Source of the DNA: Hymenobacter sp. BT18
GTDB taxonomy: Bacteria; Bacteroidota; Bacteroidia; Cytophagales; Hymenobacteraceae
Direction of reading: 5' to 3'
NCBI RefSeq assembly: GCF_012273015.1
Contig: NZ_CP050954.1
Span: 1-64,000, forward strand
DNA: 64,000 nt
Part shown: one piece after another, positions 1 to 8,347 of the stretch
Layout: every line of letters begins with the position of its first letter
How positions within the stretch are numbered: the first letter of the stretch is position 1
Program-made: the position numbers and the translations under genes
The notes under the pieces: generated by a model
The model's database searches: none
Told to the model about the DNA's origin: nothing
Seen by the model: the letters and a program-made list of their open reading frames with translations, nothing else

Positions 1-816
1 ATGTCTGATCTTCGCGCGACCATAGAAGCCGCCTGGAACGACCGGAGCCTGCTGCAGCAAGCGGCTACCGTCGAGGCCATCAACACCATCATTGAAGAAC
101 TGGATAAAGGCCGCCTGCGGGTAGCTGAGCCCGTCGGCGACGACTGGCAGGTGAATGACTGGGTGAAGAAAGCCGTTATCCTGTACTTCCCCATCCGACA
201 GATGGAAACCATTGAAGTGGGGCCATTTGAGTTCCGCGACAAGATGCTCCTGAAAACCGACTACGCCGGGCAGGGCGTGCGCGTGGTGCCACCCGCCGTG
301 GCCCGCTACGGTGCCTATCTGGCTTCGGGTGTAATTATGATGCCCAGCTACGTGAACATCGGCGCCTGGGTAGGCGAGGGTACCATGGTCGATACCTGGG
401 CTACCGTGGGTTCCTGTGCCCAGATCGGGGCCGGCGTGCACCTGAGCGGGGGCGTGGGTATTGGTGGTGTGCTAGAGCCCGTCCAGGCGGCCCCGGTTAT
501 CATTGAGGACGGTGCTTTCATTGGCTCCCGCAGCATTCTGGTGGAGGGCTGCCGCGTAGGCCGGGAGGCCGTTATTGGGGCTGGCGTTACCATCACGGGC
601 AGCACCAAGATTATCGACGTGACGGGGGCTGAGCCCAAGGAGTACAAAGGCTACGTGCCGGCCCGCTCCGTAGTCATTCCCGGCTCGTATGCCAAGCAGT
701 TTGCCGCCGGCGAATACCACGTGCCTTGCGCCCTCATCATCGGTCAGCGCAAGCCCAGCACCGATTTGAAAACGAGCCTGAACGATGCCCTGCGCGACTT
801 TGGGGTGAGCGTCTGA
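1..816 (+). CDS. dapD: 2,3,4,5-tetrahydropyridine-2,6-dicarboxylate N-succinyltransferase
   Basis: Succinylates tetrahydrodipicolinate in the succinylase branch of lysine and diaminopimelate synthesis (cytosol). The 271-aa length is the usual one for DapD, so the ATG at base 1 is probably the true start although nothing upstream is visible. An N-terminal helical domain (about residues 1-95) is followed by a left-handed beta-helix of hexapeptide repeats (about 100-215), with the family stretch GVWVGEGTMVDTWATVGSC-like around residues 121-140 (here GAWVGEG) and a C-terminal RKPSTDLKTSLNDALRDF-like tail. The stop codon lies inside the left arm of the palindromic element at 813-1070, so the last bases of the gene are shared with that repeat. 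Identity is secure. Confidence 0.96.
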   Translation: MSDLRATIEAAWNDRSLLQQAATVEAINTIIEELDKGRLRVAEPVGDDWQVNDWVKKAVILYFPIRQMETIEVGPFEFRDKMLLKTDYAGQGVRVVPPAVARYGAYLASGVIMMPSYVNIGAWVGEGTMVDTWATVGSCAQIGAGVHLSGGVGIGGVLEPVQAAPVIIEDGAFIGSRSILVEGCRVGREAVIGAGVTITGSTKIIDVTGAEPKEYKGYVPARSVVIPGSYAKQFAAGEYHVPCALIIGQRKPSTDLKTSLNDALRDFGVSV

Positions 817-1070
817 ACCACGGATTCTAGCGGATTTTTCGGATTCCACGGATTTTGTGGACGATTCTCTCTACTCAGTTTGTCATCCTGAGCGCAGCGA
901 AGGACCTACTCACGTTGCACCGGCTTATGCTGACGCGAGAAGGTCCTTCGCTGCGCTCAGGATGACAGGTGCACTCACAGAAAAGCCTCGCAGTTGCGAG
1001 GCTTTTCTGTGCCGCAAATCGTCCACAAAATCCGTGGAATCCGAAAAATCCGCTAGAATCCGTGGTTCAG
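813..1070. repeat. Composite palindromic element with three inverted-repeat pairs
   Basis: The outer arms 813-866 and 1017-1070 are perfect 54-bp inverted copies. Inside are a second perfect pair, 27 bp (881-907 and 941-967), containing the CATCCTGAGCGCAGCGAAGGAC motif common in Bacteroidota intergenic DNA, and a third, 16-bp pair (977-992 and 995-1010) that looks like a terminator. The left arm contains the dapD stop codon; the right arm contains the msrA stop codon and its last codons. There is no ORF inside. It behaves like a MITE or REP-type element lodged between two convergent genes. Confidence 0.9.
977..1010. terminator. Bidirectional hairpin terminator inside the palindromic element
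   Basis: Arms ACAGAAAAGCCTCGCA and its exact reverse complement are separated by two bases. The GC core is flanked by A/T runs on both sides, which suits termination of the convergent dapD and msrA transcripts. Confidence 0.65.
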
Positions 1071-1589
1071 CTTCTCCCCAAACACGGCCTTCACCTTATC
1101 TACTTTGCTTTTCACCACAAACTGACAGTAAGGCTGGGTTTTGTTCAGGTTGTAGTAGTTCTGGTGGTAGGCTTCGGCGGGGTAGAAAGCCTTGAGCGGC
1201 AGGATTTCGGTGGTAATGGGCCCGTTGAAAGCATTAGCTTCGGTAAGTTTCTGCTTGTAGCCTTCGGCCAGGCGCTGCTGCTCCTCGTTGTGGGTGTAAA
1301 TGCCAGAGCGGTACTGCGTGCCCACGTCGTTGCCCTGCTGGTTGAGGGTGGTGGGGTCGTGGGTTTTCCAGAAGATTTCCAGCAACTCCTCATAGCTGAT
1401 AACGCTGGGGTCGAAGGTGATTTGGATGACTTCGTTGTGCCCGGTGAGGCCGCTGCAAACCTCCTTGTAGGTGGGGTTGGCTATGCGGCCGCCGGTGTAG
1501 CCCGATACTACTTTCTGTACACCGTTTAAATTCTGAAATACAGCTTCGGTGCACCAAAAGCAGCCGCCGCCAAATGTGGCTTGTTCCAT
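1053..1589 (-). CDS. msrA: Peptide-methionine (S)-S-oxide reductase
   Basis: Reduces the S-epimer of methionine sulfoxide in oxidised proteins. The 178-aa protein begins with the diagnostic GGGCFWCTEA motif, with catalytic Cys10, followed by the VSGYTGG stretch and the GHNEVIQITFDP region of the family. A second cysteine sits in QPYCQF near the C-terminus, as in many bacterial MsrA. The final codons (NHGF and stop) are encoded by the right arm of the palindromic element at 813-1070, so the extreme C-terminus was probably remodelled by that repeat. Convergent with dapD; identity is secure. Confidence 0.95.
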   Translation of the reverse strand: MEQATFGGGCFWCTEAVFQNLNGVQKVVSGYTGGRIANPTYKEVCSGLTGHNEVIQITFDPSVISYEELLEIFWKTHDPTTLNQQGNDVGTQYRSGIYTHNEEQQRLAEGYKQKLTEANAFNGPITTEILPLKAFYPAEAYHQNYYNLNKTQPYCQFVVKSKVDKVKAVFGEKLNHGF

Positions 1590-1800
1590 ACGAATAGGAG
1601 AGGGGAATTACGTCGAAAAGATACTCTATAAGCGTATTTCACCCCCGAAGGTTTCACTCCGGCGCTTCTCCACGGCCTACCCCAGCTCGACCGTGCCAGC
1701 TATTGTGGGGGTGTCGGTTCTACGTGGTACGCGGCTGCCGCTTGGTTGACCTAAGCCAATGCACCGCCGCCCAGGATAGCGGCCGGAGTCAGCTCGCATA

Positions 1801-1846
1801 AAAAAAGAAGCCCGCCGCCAACGGGGTTGGGGCGGGCTTCAGCTTA
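1801..1846 (-). terminator. Rho-independent terminator of the acyl-CoA dehydrogenase gene
   Basis: Hairpin GAAGCCCGCC (1807-1816) pairs with GGCGGGCTTC (1831-1840). The A run at 1801-1806 becomes a U run on the minus strand, just downstream of the gene ending at 1861. Confidence 0.8.
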
Positions 1847-1860
1847 CGAATTAGGGAAGG

Positions 1861-2751
1861 CTACTTACGGAACCGTTCGGCTACCACTAAGTCTTTGGAA
1901 CCGGGCGTCCAGGCATAGAACCCCTCGCCCGACTTTACGCCCAGGCGGCCGGCCTGCACCATGTTCACCAACAGGGGGCACGGAGCATACTTGGGGTTGC
2001 CAAGGCCCTCATGCAGCACGCGCAAAATGGCCAAGCACACATCCAGCCCAATGAAATCGGCCAGCTGCAGCGGGCCCATGGGGTGGGCCATACCCAGCTT
2101 CATAACCGTATCAATTTCCTCCACGCCGGCCACACCCTCAAACAGGGTGATAATGGCCTCGTTGATCATGGGCATCAGAATGCGGTTGGCCACAAAACCG
2201 GGGTAGTCGTTGACTTCCGTAGGCGTTTTGCCGAGCTGGCGCGACAGGTCCATCACCTGGGCCGTCACGGCGTCGGAGGTAGCATATCCGCGGATAACTT
2301 CCACCAGCTTCATCACCGGCACCGGGTTCATAAAGTGCATCCCAATCACCTGCGCCGGGCGCTTGGTAACGGCCGCAATCTTGGTGATGGAAATAGATGA
2401 AGTGTTGGAAGCCAGAATAGCGCCGGCGGGGGCGTGGGCGTCCAGCTCCCGGAAGATGTTCAGCTTCAGCTCCACGTTTTCGGTGGCTGCCTCTACCACA
2501 ATATCAGCCTGGGCCACTCCTTCGGGCAGGCTGGTATAGGTTGTGATGCGGCCGAGCGTGCTGGTTTTGTCTTCCTCCGACAAGGTGCCTTTCGTCACCT
2601 GCCGGTCGAGGTTTTTGCCAATGGTGCCCAGGGCTTTATCCAGGGCAGGTTGGCTGATGTCGATGAGGGCTACGGGGAACCCATGTTGGGCAAATACGTG
2701 GGCAATGCCATTGCCCATGGTGCCCGAGCCAATAACGGCTACTTGAAGCAT
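1861..2751 (-). CDS. 3-hydroxyacyl-CoA (3-hydroxybutyryl-CoA) dehydrogenase
   Basis: NAD-dependent oxidation of 3-hydroxyacyl-CoA to 3-ketoacyl-CoA, in fatty-acid or butanoate metabolism. The 296-aa length matches the short single-function family (hbd/paaH type). The N-terminal Rossmann domain has GSGTMGNGIAHVFAQHG (residues 8-24); NTSSISIT and HFMNPVPVMKLVE (catalytic His region, about residue 140) and the C-terminal PGFVANRILMPMINEA dimerisation motif are present. The gene stands alone, with a terminator downstream. The precise substrate chain length cannot be told from sequence. Confidence 0.93.
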   Translation of the reverse strand: MLQVAVIGSGTMGNGIAHVFAQHGFPVALIDISQPALDKALGTIGKNLDRQVTKGTLSEEDKTSTLGRITTYTSLPEGVAQADIVVEAATENVELKLNIFRELDAHAPAGAILASNTSSISITKIAAVTKRPAQVIGMHFMNPVPVMKLVEVIRGYATSDAVTAQVMDLSRQLGKTPTEVNDYPGFVANRILMPMINEAIITLFEGVAGVEEIDTVMKLGMAHPMGPLQLADFIGLDVCLAILRVLHEGLGNPKYAPCPLLVNMVQAGRLGVKSGEGFYAWTPGSKDLVVAERFRK

Positions 2752-3067
2752 ACGAATAACAGGTTGGGTGGGAAGTACAGACCCGGCAGGGCTGCGGCCG
2801 CAAAGCTAGGGGGAAATCTGCCAGTCCCGCCGCCTAAAGCCGCAGGTTACCCGGCAAAAAAACGCCTTGCGTAAGGGGTATGGAACCAAGCGGTTTGCTG
2901 AAAGCCTGTGGTTAGCCTAAAAGAATTTTCTTATCGGTTTATATCCTTTTCCAAATACCCCCGTACAAATCCCCAAATCATCTTACTGCGGTTTTTGTTT
3001 TCACAAAATCTTGGGGTTCGATGGTGGTTTCTCTCCTCTCCTTTTCCAACCACAATTCACCTTCATC
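2752..3067. other. Intergenic region, no gene seen
   Basis: 316 bases between divergent genes. It should contain the promoters of both the dehydrogenase gene and the small membrane protein gene. The part after about 2890 is noticeably AT-rich compared with its surroundings. I see no ORF, repeat or RNA gene. Confidence 0.5.
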
Positions 3068-3235
3068 ATGGGAAATCTCCTGTATATCATCGCCGTCATC
3101 CTGATCATCATCTGGGCCCTGGGCTTCTTTGGCGTATTAGGTACCGGAATTCAGGGTAACAACCTGATCCACATTCTGTTGGTTATTGCAATTATTGCCG
3201 TTGTACTGCGCCTGATTCGTGGTGGCACGGTGTAG
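3068..3235 (+). CDS. Small two-helix membrane protein, Lmo0937 family
   Basis: A 55-aa protein made almost entirely of two hydrophobic helices (about residues 3-24 and 33-49) joined by a Gly-rich turn (GVLGTGIQGN) and ending RLIRGGTV. This length, the MGNLLYIIAVILIIIWALGF-type start and the GxxxHILLVIAIIA second helix are characteristic of the lmo0937/DUF5670 group of tiny membrane proteins, often stress-linked and of unknown function. The ATG at 3068 is chosen over upstream in-frame starts because only this start gives the family-type N-terminus. A terminator follows 20 bases downstream. Confidence 0.85.
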   Translation: MGNLLYIIAVILIIIWALGFFGVLGTGIQGNNLIHILLVIAIIAVVLRLIRGGTV

Positions 3236-3254
3236 GTAATTACACCAGTCATAA

Positions 3255-3290
3255 CAAAAAAGGGCTGCTCTAGACGGGCAGCCCTTTTTT
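3255..3290. terminator. Bidirectional terminator
   Basis: The hairpin AAAAAAGGGCTGC / GCAGCCCTTTTTT has A/T tracts on both sides and lies between a plus-strand gene ending at 3235 and a minus-strand gene ending at 3313. Confidence 0.85.
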
Positions 3291-3312
3291 GTTGGAGAAA
3301 ATAAAATAACGC

Positions 3313-4047
3313 CTATTTCAAGTCAAACAGAAAACTAAATCGTACGACAGGCTGGCCGTAAATATCGTTTATGCCGTCGTTGAAATTGTACAGCAGGGTA
3401 ATGTCGCCCGCCGCCCGGTCGCCAAACTGCTGACGGTAGCCCGCACCCAGTAAAGGTGTATTTACCGTGGTTTTCCCTACGAAAACTCGGCCAGTATTGT
3501 CCTGGTACAGGGCTTCGGCACGCGTTACTTCATATTCACCGTGCAGGAAAAACTCCTGAAACACGATGAACTGCATAAAACCTTTCACTCCGAAACTGTT
3601 GGTGCTGAAGCCTTGGCCTTGTACACCCCGGGGCGGAGAGATACGGTTATAAGCATACGAAATGCCCGGTCCCAGGGCCAGTCGCTCCGTCACCCGGTAC
3701 CCAATGGCCGGGGCTATACTGGCATTGAACTGGCTCCCGTAATAAGGGTTACTGCTGAAGCCCAGCCCAAAGTTAGAATACAGGAAAAACCGACGGGGAA
3801 CCGTAGGTGCCTGCTGTACCTGAGACGGCGCGGCGGGCACGTTTTCGGCGCGCGGGGTGGCTTCTGCAGGCACGCCTTCGGGCTGATAAACCGGAGCGGG
3901 CGTCGGCTGGTTACGGGCCGGGGCCGTTGGCAGGCTCGTGTTCAGCTGCGGCTTGGTAGAAGTGCTATCTGTGGTTTGGGCCGCAACGGTAGGGGCCAGC
4001 CAAAGGCTGGCCCCACCGAGGAAAAGGACAAGAGCTAGTTGTTTCAT
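3313..4047 (-). CDS. Predicted outer-membrane beta-barrel protein
   Basis: A 244-aa protein with a Sec signal peptide (residues 1-23, cleaved after TVAAQ), a Pro/Thr/Ala-rich linker (about 25-85) and a C-terminal region of alternating hydrophobic/polar strands rich in aromatic residues and glycine (about 87-244) that ends in FSFLFDLK. This is the layout of the small porin-like outer-membrane barrel families of Bacteroidota. No enzymatic motif is visible. It follows the ABC-F gene on the same strand with an 18-base gap, so the two may be cotranscribed. Function unknown. Confidence 0.75.
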   Translation of the reverse strand: MKQLALVLFLGGASLWLAPTVAAQTTDSTSTKPQLNTSLPTAPARNQPTPAPVYQPEGVPAEATPRAENVPAAPSQVQQAPTVPRRFFLYSNFGLGFSSNPYYGSQFNASIAPAIGYRVTERLALGPGISYAYNRISPPRGVQGQGFSTNSFGVKGFMQFIVFQEFFLHGEYEVTRAEALYQDNTGRVFVGKTTVNTPLLGAGYRQQFGDRAAGDITLLYNFNDGINDIYGQPVVRFSFLFDLK

Positions 4048-4065
4048 AGGAAAGCTACAACGTGC

Positions 4066-5688
4066 TTACGACACCAGCTGGTACATGCGCTGGCGCTGCG
4101 TTTTGATATTCTCGTCAGCAAGGTACTCCTCGTAATCCATGCGCCGGTCGATGATGCCGGTGGGCGTCAGCTCGATGATGCGGTTGGCTACGGTTTCCAC
4201 TACCTGCAAGTCATGGGAGGCAAACAGCAACGTGCCGTTGAACTCCTGCAGGGAGTTGTTCAGGGCCGTAATGCTTTCGAGGTCGAGGTGGTTGGTGGGG
4301 TCGTTCAGCACCAGCACGTTGCCGGCTTCCATCATCATCTTGGAAAGCATGCAGCGCACTTTCTCGCCCCCACTCAGCACGTTGGATTTCTTCTGCGACT
4401 CTTCCCCCGAAAACAACATGCGGCCCAGGAAGCCCCGGATAAAGGATTCATCCTTCTCGGTGCTGTACTGCCGCAACCAGTCTACCAGGTTGAGGTCGGT
4501 GTCGAAAAACTCCTCATTTTCCTTGGGGAAATAGCTGGGCGTGATGGTGGTGCCCCACTTAAAGGAGCCCGAATCGGCCTTGATCTGCTCAAACAAGATG
4601 TCGAACAGGAGGGAGGCGGCCCGGTCGTCGCGGCTGATGATGGCCACCTTGTCCTTCTTATCAAGGGCAAAGGACACGTTCTTGAAAATCACCTGCCCAT
4701 CTACCGACTTACTCAGGTTTTCTACCGTGAGCAACTGGTTGCCGGCTTCGCGCTCGGGCTTGAAGGCAATGTAGGGGTACTTGCGTGAGGAAGGCTTGAT
4801 TTCTTCCAGCGTGAGTTTCTGTAGCAGCTTCTGACGCGAGGTAGCCTGCTTGCTCTTGGAGGCATTGGCCGAGAAGCGGCGTACAAACTCTTCCAGCTCC
4901 TTGCGCTTGTCCTCAGTCTTCTTGTTTACCTCCTGGCGCTGCCGCAGAGCGAGCTGCGACGACTCGTACCAGAACGAGTAGTTGCCGGGGTACATGGTAA
5001 TCTTCGAGAAGTCCAGATCGGCCATGTAGTTACACACGGCGTCCAGGAAGTGACGGTCGTGGCTGACTACAATCACGGTGTTCTGGAAAGAGTCGAGGAA
5101 GTTTTCCAGCCACAGCACGGTTTCGGCGTCCAGGCCGTTGGTGGGTTCGTCCAGCAGCAGCACGTCGGGGTTGCCGAACAGGGCCTGGGCCAGCAGCACC
5201 CGCACTTTGTCGGAAGTGCCCAGGTCGCCCATCAGGGTGTGATGCTTGTCTTCGCCGATGCCCAGGCCGGAAAGCAGCTCGGCGGCTTCGTATTCGGCGT
5301 TCCAACCTTCCAGGTCGGCAAACTCGCCTTCCAGCTCAGCGGCCCGCTCACCGTCGGCGTCCGAGAAATCGGCCTTGGCGTAGATGGCATCTTTTTCCTC
5401 CATCACCTTCCACAGGCGCGTGTGGCCCATAATCACGGTCTGGAGCACGGGGTGAGCGTCGTAGGCAAACTGGTTCTGCTTGAGAACCGAAAGCCGGGCG
5501 CCCTTAGGCATATCTACCGAGCCGGTATTGGGCTCAATCTCGCCCGAGAGAATCTTCAGAAACGTGGACTTGCCAGCGCCGTTGGCACCAATAAGGCCGT
5601 ACACGTTGCCGGGCATAAATTTGATAGTGACGTCTTCAAACAGGATGCGCTTGCCGTAGCGCAAGCTAACGTTGGTGGTGCTGATCAT
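4066..5688 (-). CDS. ABC-F family ATPase, YbiT type, with degenerate second nucleotide site
   Basis: Ribosome-associated ABC-F protein (540 aa) without membrane domains. Site 1 is intact: Walker A GANGAGKST (about residues 36-44), YbiT-type signature region followed by VRVLLAQALF, and Walker B LLLDEPTNGLD. The linker RFSANASKSKQATSRQK is typical of YbiT. In the second domain the Walker A is replaced by ISRDDRAAS, and Walker B reads LVLNDPTNHLD, so both the P-loop and the DE pair are altered although the LSGGEK signature remains. The start at 5688 (MISTTNVSLRYGKR) matches the family; the 18-codon upstream extension does not. Probably acts in translation; substrate state unknown. Confidence 0.9.
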   Translation of the reverse strand: MISTTNVSLRYGKRILFEDVTIKFMPGNVYGLIGANGAGKSTFLKILSGEIEPNTGSVDMPKGARLSVLKQNQFAYDAHPVLQTVIMGHTRLWKVMEEKDAIYAKADFSDADGERAAELEGEFADLEGWNAEYEAAELLSGLGIGEDKHHTLMGDLGTSDKVRVLLAQALFGNPDVLLLDEPTNGLDAETVLWLENFLDSFQNTVIVVSHDRHFLDAVCNYMADLDFSKITMYPGNYSFWYESSQLALRQRQEVNKKTEDKRKELEEFVRRFSANASKSKQATSRQKLLQKLTLEEIKPSSRKYPYIAFKPEREAGNQLLTVENLSKSVDGQVIFKNVSFALDKKDKVAIISRDDRAASLLFDILFEQIKADSGSFKWGTTITPSYFPKENEEFFDTDLNLVDWLRQYSTEKDESFIRGFLGRMLFSGEESQKKSNVLSGGEKVRCMLSKMMMEAGNVLVLNDPTNHLDLESITALNNSLQEFNGTLLFASHDLQVVETVANRIIELTPTGIIDRRMDYEEYLADENIKTQRQRMYQLVS

Positions 5689-5953
5689 AAAAACAAGAAG
5701 GGTCGAACGCGCAAAGAAGCCTGCCGGCGTAGCAGCGCGCAAAAGTACGCAAAAATGGCTGGGGCTCCGCGCGGTAACGCGGCTGACGCATTGCTAAAGC
5801 CGTATCCAGTAAAAAAATGACAGTGTACCCAACACCAAAGCTTAGGACCACCGTATAGATAAAGCAGCCGGCGCCAACTCCCTGGTACTGAACACGCCAG
5901 CCGCCAAGGGTAGTTCCGGTTGGTCGTTTTTCACCTTTTTACTGCTTTGTCCT

Positions 5954-6424
5954 ATGGCTGTTTCTCAGATTACGCCCGAAACCAATGGGGTTCGATATGG
6001 CCTGCTTACGGCAGGCGGCATGGTGCTCTACTTTTTGCTTGCCAGCCTGCTGCAACTCACCGGCCGGATCGAATTCAGTTACCTGAATGCCGTCATCCTG
6101 ACCATTGGGATTTGTATGGCCATTGCCCGCTACCGTCGCTACCGCCATAACCGCATGCCCTACTTGCACGGCTTTGGGACGGGCATTATCACGGCCATTG
6201 TAGCGTCCGTTGCGTTTGGCTTTTTCTTTCTGGTGTACGCCGTCATCAATCCTAGCCTAATGGAGCAGCTCCGGGCCAGCGACCTGTTCGGCTTCGACCT
6301 GTCCGTAACCATCTGCTTTCTGGCCATTCTGCTGCAGGGAGGTATGTCGGGCGTCATCATCTCGCTGGTAGCCATGCAGTACTTCAAGAGTCCTGATCAT
6401 ATGCCCATGCAAGGCATAGAGTAG
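5954..6424 (+). CDS. DUF4199 family membrane protein
   Basis: A 156-aa integral membrane protein with four predicted helices (about residues 13-32, 40-58, 72-98, 115-140). The layout and the central GFGTGIITAIVASVAFGFFFLVYAVI-like segment (72-98) fit DUF4199, a Bacteroidota-specific family of unknown function. It stands alone, with a hairpin terminator 24 bases downstream. Confidence 0.8.
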   Translation: MAVSQITPETNGVRYGLLTAGGMVLYFLLASLLQLTGRIEFSYLNAVILTIGICMAIARYRRYRHNRMPYLHGFGTGIITAIVASVAFGFFFLVYAVINPSLMEQLRASDLFGFDLSVTICFLAILLQGGMSGVIISLVAMQYFKSPDHMPMQGIE

Positions 6425-6447
6425 CCCGCAAAGAGACAGGCCGCTTG

Positions 6448-6490
6448 AAAGCCGGGACGGAAAAAGCGAGTTTCCGCCCCGGCTTTTGCT
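6448..6490 (+). terminator. Hairpin terminator after DUF4199 gene
   Basis: AAAGCCGGGACGGAAA pairs with TTTCCGCCCCGGCTTTT with one mismatch, followed by a short T run. Confidence 0.65.
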
Positions 6491-6571
6491 ATGAGTGCCT
6501 CGCCAACGTGCGTCAGATAATCCCTCAGAAGCTCAGTGTCCCACGGCAGCCGGTAAGGCCGGCTTATGGTA

Positions 6572-6955
6572 CTACTGAGGCCGTACGTTAGGCATCAGAA
6601 TTTCCGTTACGAGACCCAAAGGGTCGAAACGCAGCGTGAGGCGCCCGGCCTGCGCGTGTGGATGACCAGGGCTGCACTGAGCTCCGGGCAACACGTAGTA
6701 GGTATAGACTTTTTCCGTTTGAGCAGAAAGCTCTACCTCATCAGGGCGGCCCAGCAGCTGGTCAATAGCATCAGTATGGACTCGGTACAAAGCGTCCCGG
6801 TTTTTGGCTAGTACCGCAAGCTGCCCTTGGCGTAGCCCCCGGCACGCATACACATCGGACCGCCAGGTGGCGGCATCGAAACCCGGAAGCGTCGGGACCC
6901 GGTGGCCACAGCTGCCAAGCAGCAGACCCAGAAAAAGAACAAGACAAACCCGCAT
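6572..6955 (-). CDS. Small lipoprotein, BamE/SmpA-like
   Basis: A 127-aa protein with a lipoprotein signal peptide (lipobox LLGSC, Cys16). The mature part has a helix followed by DQLLGRPDEVEL, the helix-strand turn commonly seen in BamE/SmpA-like small lipoproteins, then YTYYVL and a C-terminal strand LTLRFDPLGLVTEI. This suggests an alpha/beta fold of the BLIP/BamE type in the periplasm or outer membrane. No pathway can be assigned. Divergent from the transpeptidase-like gene at 7053. Confidence 0.65.
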   Translation of the reverse strand: MRVCLVLFLGLLLGSCGHRVPTLPGFDAATWRSDVYACRGLRQGQLAVLAKNRDALYRVHTDAIDQLLGRPDEVELSAQTEKVYTYYVLPGAQCSPGHPHAQAGRLTLRFDPLGLVTEILMPNVRPQ

Positions 6956-7052
6956 ACGGAACCAGGGCTAAAAGCATGGCGTTGGAGCCACGTTGCAAAA
7001 CTAGTAATTTGGCGGTGCCGAACCCTTGGCGTCGGCCGAAAGCAAAGCGTAG

Positions 7053-7859
7053 ATGACTATGAAGAGAATGGTAGGGCGGTTGAGCGTATTTGTATGGATA
7101 GTGAGCCTGCTGAGCAGCGCAACGGCGGTAGGCGGTTCGCCCGCGTATCGGGGCAATCCACGCACCGTTACGCTCAGTGAAGTACAGCGGGCCTTTTATC
7201 AGGCGGCATTCGAGCAGGAAGTGTTGCGCACCTATACTGCAGCGCAGCTGGCCCTCACCGGTCTTCGGCCGGATGTTTACCGGCAAGCTTTGTTAGGCTA
7301 CTATAATCTGCAAAACCACGGGTCGGCAGCCGCCGGGGCGTCGCTTACCATCATCGACTTTGACCTGCCCAGCCGGCAAAAGCGCCTGTGGGTAATTGAC
7401 GTCCGGCAGAACCGCCTGCTGCACCACACGCTGGTAGCACACGGGAAAAACACCGGCGAAGACGTAGCCCGCACCTTTTCTAATCGCAACGGGTCGGAGA
7501 TGAGCAGCCTGGGCTTTTACGTAACCGGGCAACCTTACACCGGCAAGCATGGCCTGTCGCTGAAGCTCCATGGCATGGATGAGGCCTACAACTCCCGGGC
7601 CGCTGAGCGGGCGGTGGTGGTACACGGGGCCGATTATGTCAGTGAGCAGTTTGTACGCCAGCACGGGCGCCTGGGCCGGAGCCAGGGCTGCCCCGCACTG
7701 CCAGTGGCAGAGGCTCCCCGCGTAATCCGGACGCTCAAGGCCGGCTCCGTGGTATTTGCCCACGCTCCCCAGCACGTTACCTACTCATCCTCCTGGCTGG
7801 GCATGGACTCTGCCCTGGCTAGCTTTGCCCGCATCAAGGGCCTACAAGTGGCCGGGTAA
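7053..7859 (+). CDS. Murein L,D-transpeptidase catalytic-domain family protein
   Basis: A 268-aa exported protein with an N-terminal signal peptide (about residues 1-28). The C-terminal half holds the domain of the YkuD-like murein L,D-transpeptidase catalytic family (PF13645 type): VVHGADYVSEQFVRQHG (about 184-200), then GRSQGCPALP with the presumed catalytic cysteine and a preceding histidine. Upstream residues (SLTIIDFDLPSRQKRLWVID) form the usual first strands. It would cross-link or trim peptidoglycan in the periplasm. ATG at 7053 and ATG at 7059 both give a sensible signal peptide. Confidence 0.88.
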   Translation: MTMKRMVGRLSVFVWIVSLLSSATAVGGSPAYRGNPRTVTLSEVQRAFYQAAFEQEVLRTYTAAQLALTGLRPDVYRQALLGYYNLQNHGSAAAGASLTIIDFDLPSRQKRLWVIDVRQNRLLHHTLVAHGKNTGEDVARTFSNRNGSEMSSLGFYVTGQPYTGKHGLSLKLHGMDEAYNSRAAERAVVVHGADYVSEQFVRQHGRLGRSQGCPALPVAEAPRVIRTLKAGSVVFAHAPQHVTYSSSWLGMDSALASFARIKGLQVAG

Positions 7860-7884
7860 GGCCCCCCTGTTTGCCCAGCGTAAC

Positions 7885-7933
7885 AACGCCAAGGCCCCGC
7901 CGGAGATGCTAACTCCGGCGGGGCCTTGGCGTT
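7885..7933. terminator. Bidirectional terminator, 21-bp perfect stem
   Basis: Arms 7885-7905 and 7913-7933 are perfect inverted repeats (AACGCCAAGGCCCCGCCGGAG) with a 7-base loop, lying between convergent genes. Confidence 0.8.
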
Positions 7934-7947
7934 TTGGCAAGGGGTAG

Positions 7948-8142
7948 CTACGACCGGTCGCCGGTCGCTTTTACCAAGTTGATGCCCGCTGAAAAGAAGA
8001 TCAGCCCGACGATGAAGGGCACCAGCGAATTGATTTTGCTTAACGACACGCCGCCAATGTGCAGGAAGCCCAGGGCCGCGTAAATGATGCCGACAATGCC
8101 CAGGATGGTGAGGATAGCGCCGAAGGTGCGTTTCTGATTCAT
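7948..8142 (-). CDS. Small two-helix membrane protein
   Basis: A 64-aa protein with two hydrophobic helices (about residues 8-28 and 38-57) around a HIGGVSLSKINSLVP loop; basic N-terminus MNQKR. Similar tiny proteins are common in Hymenobacter-type genomes, but I cannot name the family. Convergent with the transpeptidase-like gene across a strong terminator. Confidence 0.7.
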   Translation of the reverse strand: MNQKRTFGAILTILGIVGIIYAALGFLHIGGVSLSKINSLVPFIVGLIFFSAGINLVKATGDRS

Positions 8143-8347
8143 AAGGAAAAGGGAAAGGAGGAGAGAGACCAGCTAGTAGGAATGCTGCCGCTTGACAGCC
8201 TGCGCCCTCTACGCAAAACCCGCGCGGAAGGTGACAACAGGGCCACTTACGGGTCTTCGCAACCCTGCCTTCCGCTTCGCGTTACACTGCAAACCCTGGC
8301 CCGCGGGCTGGCGGCTACTCTCTTCCACGCATAATCCTTCCCTACCC

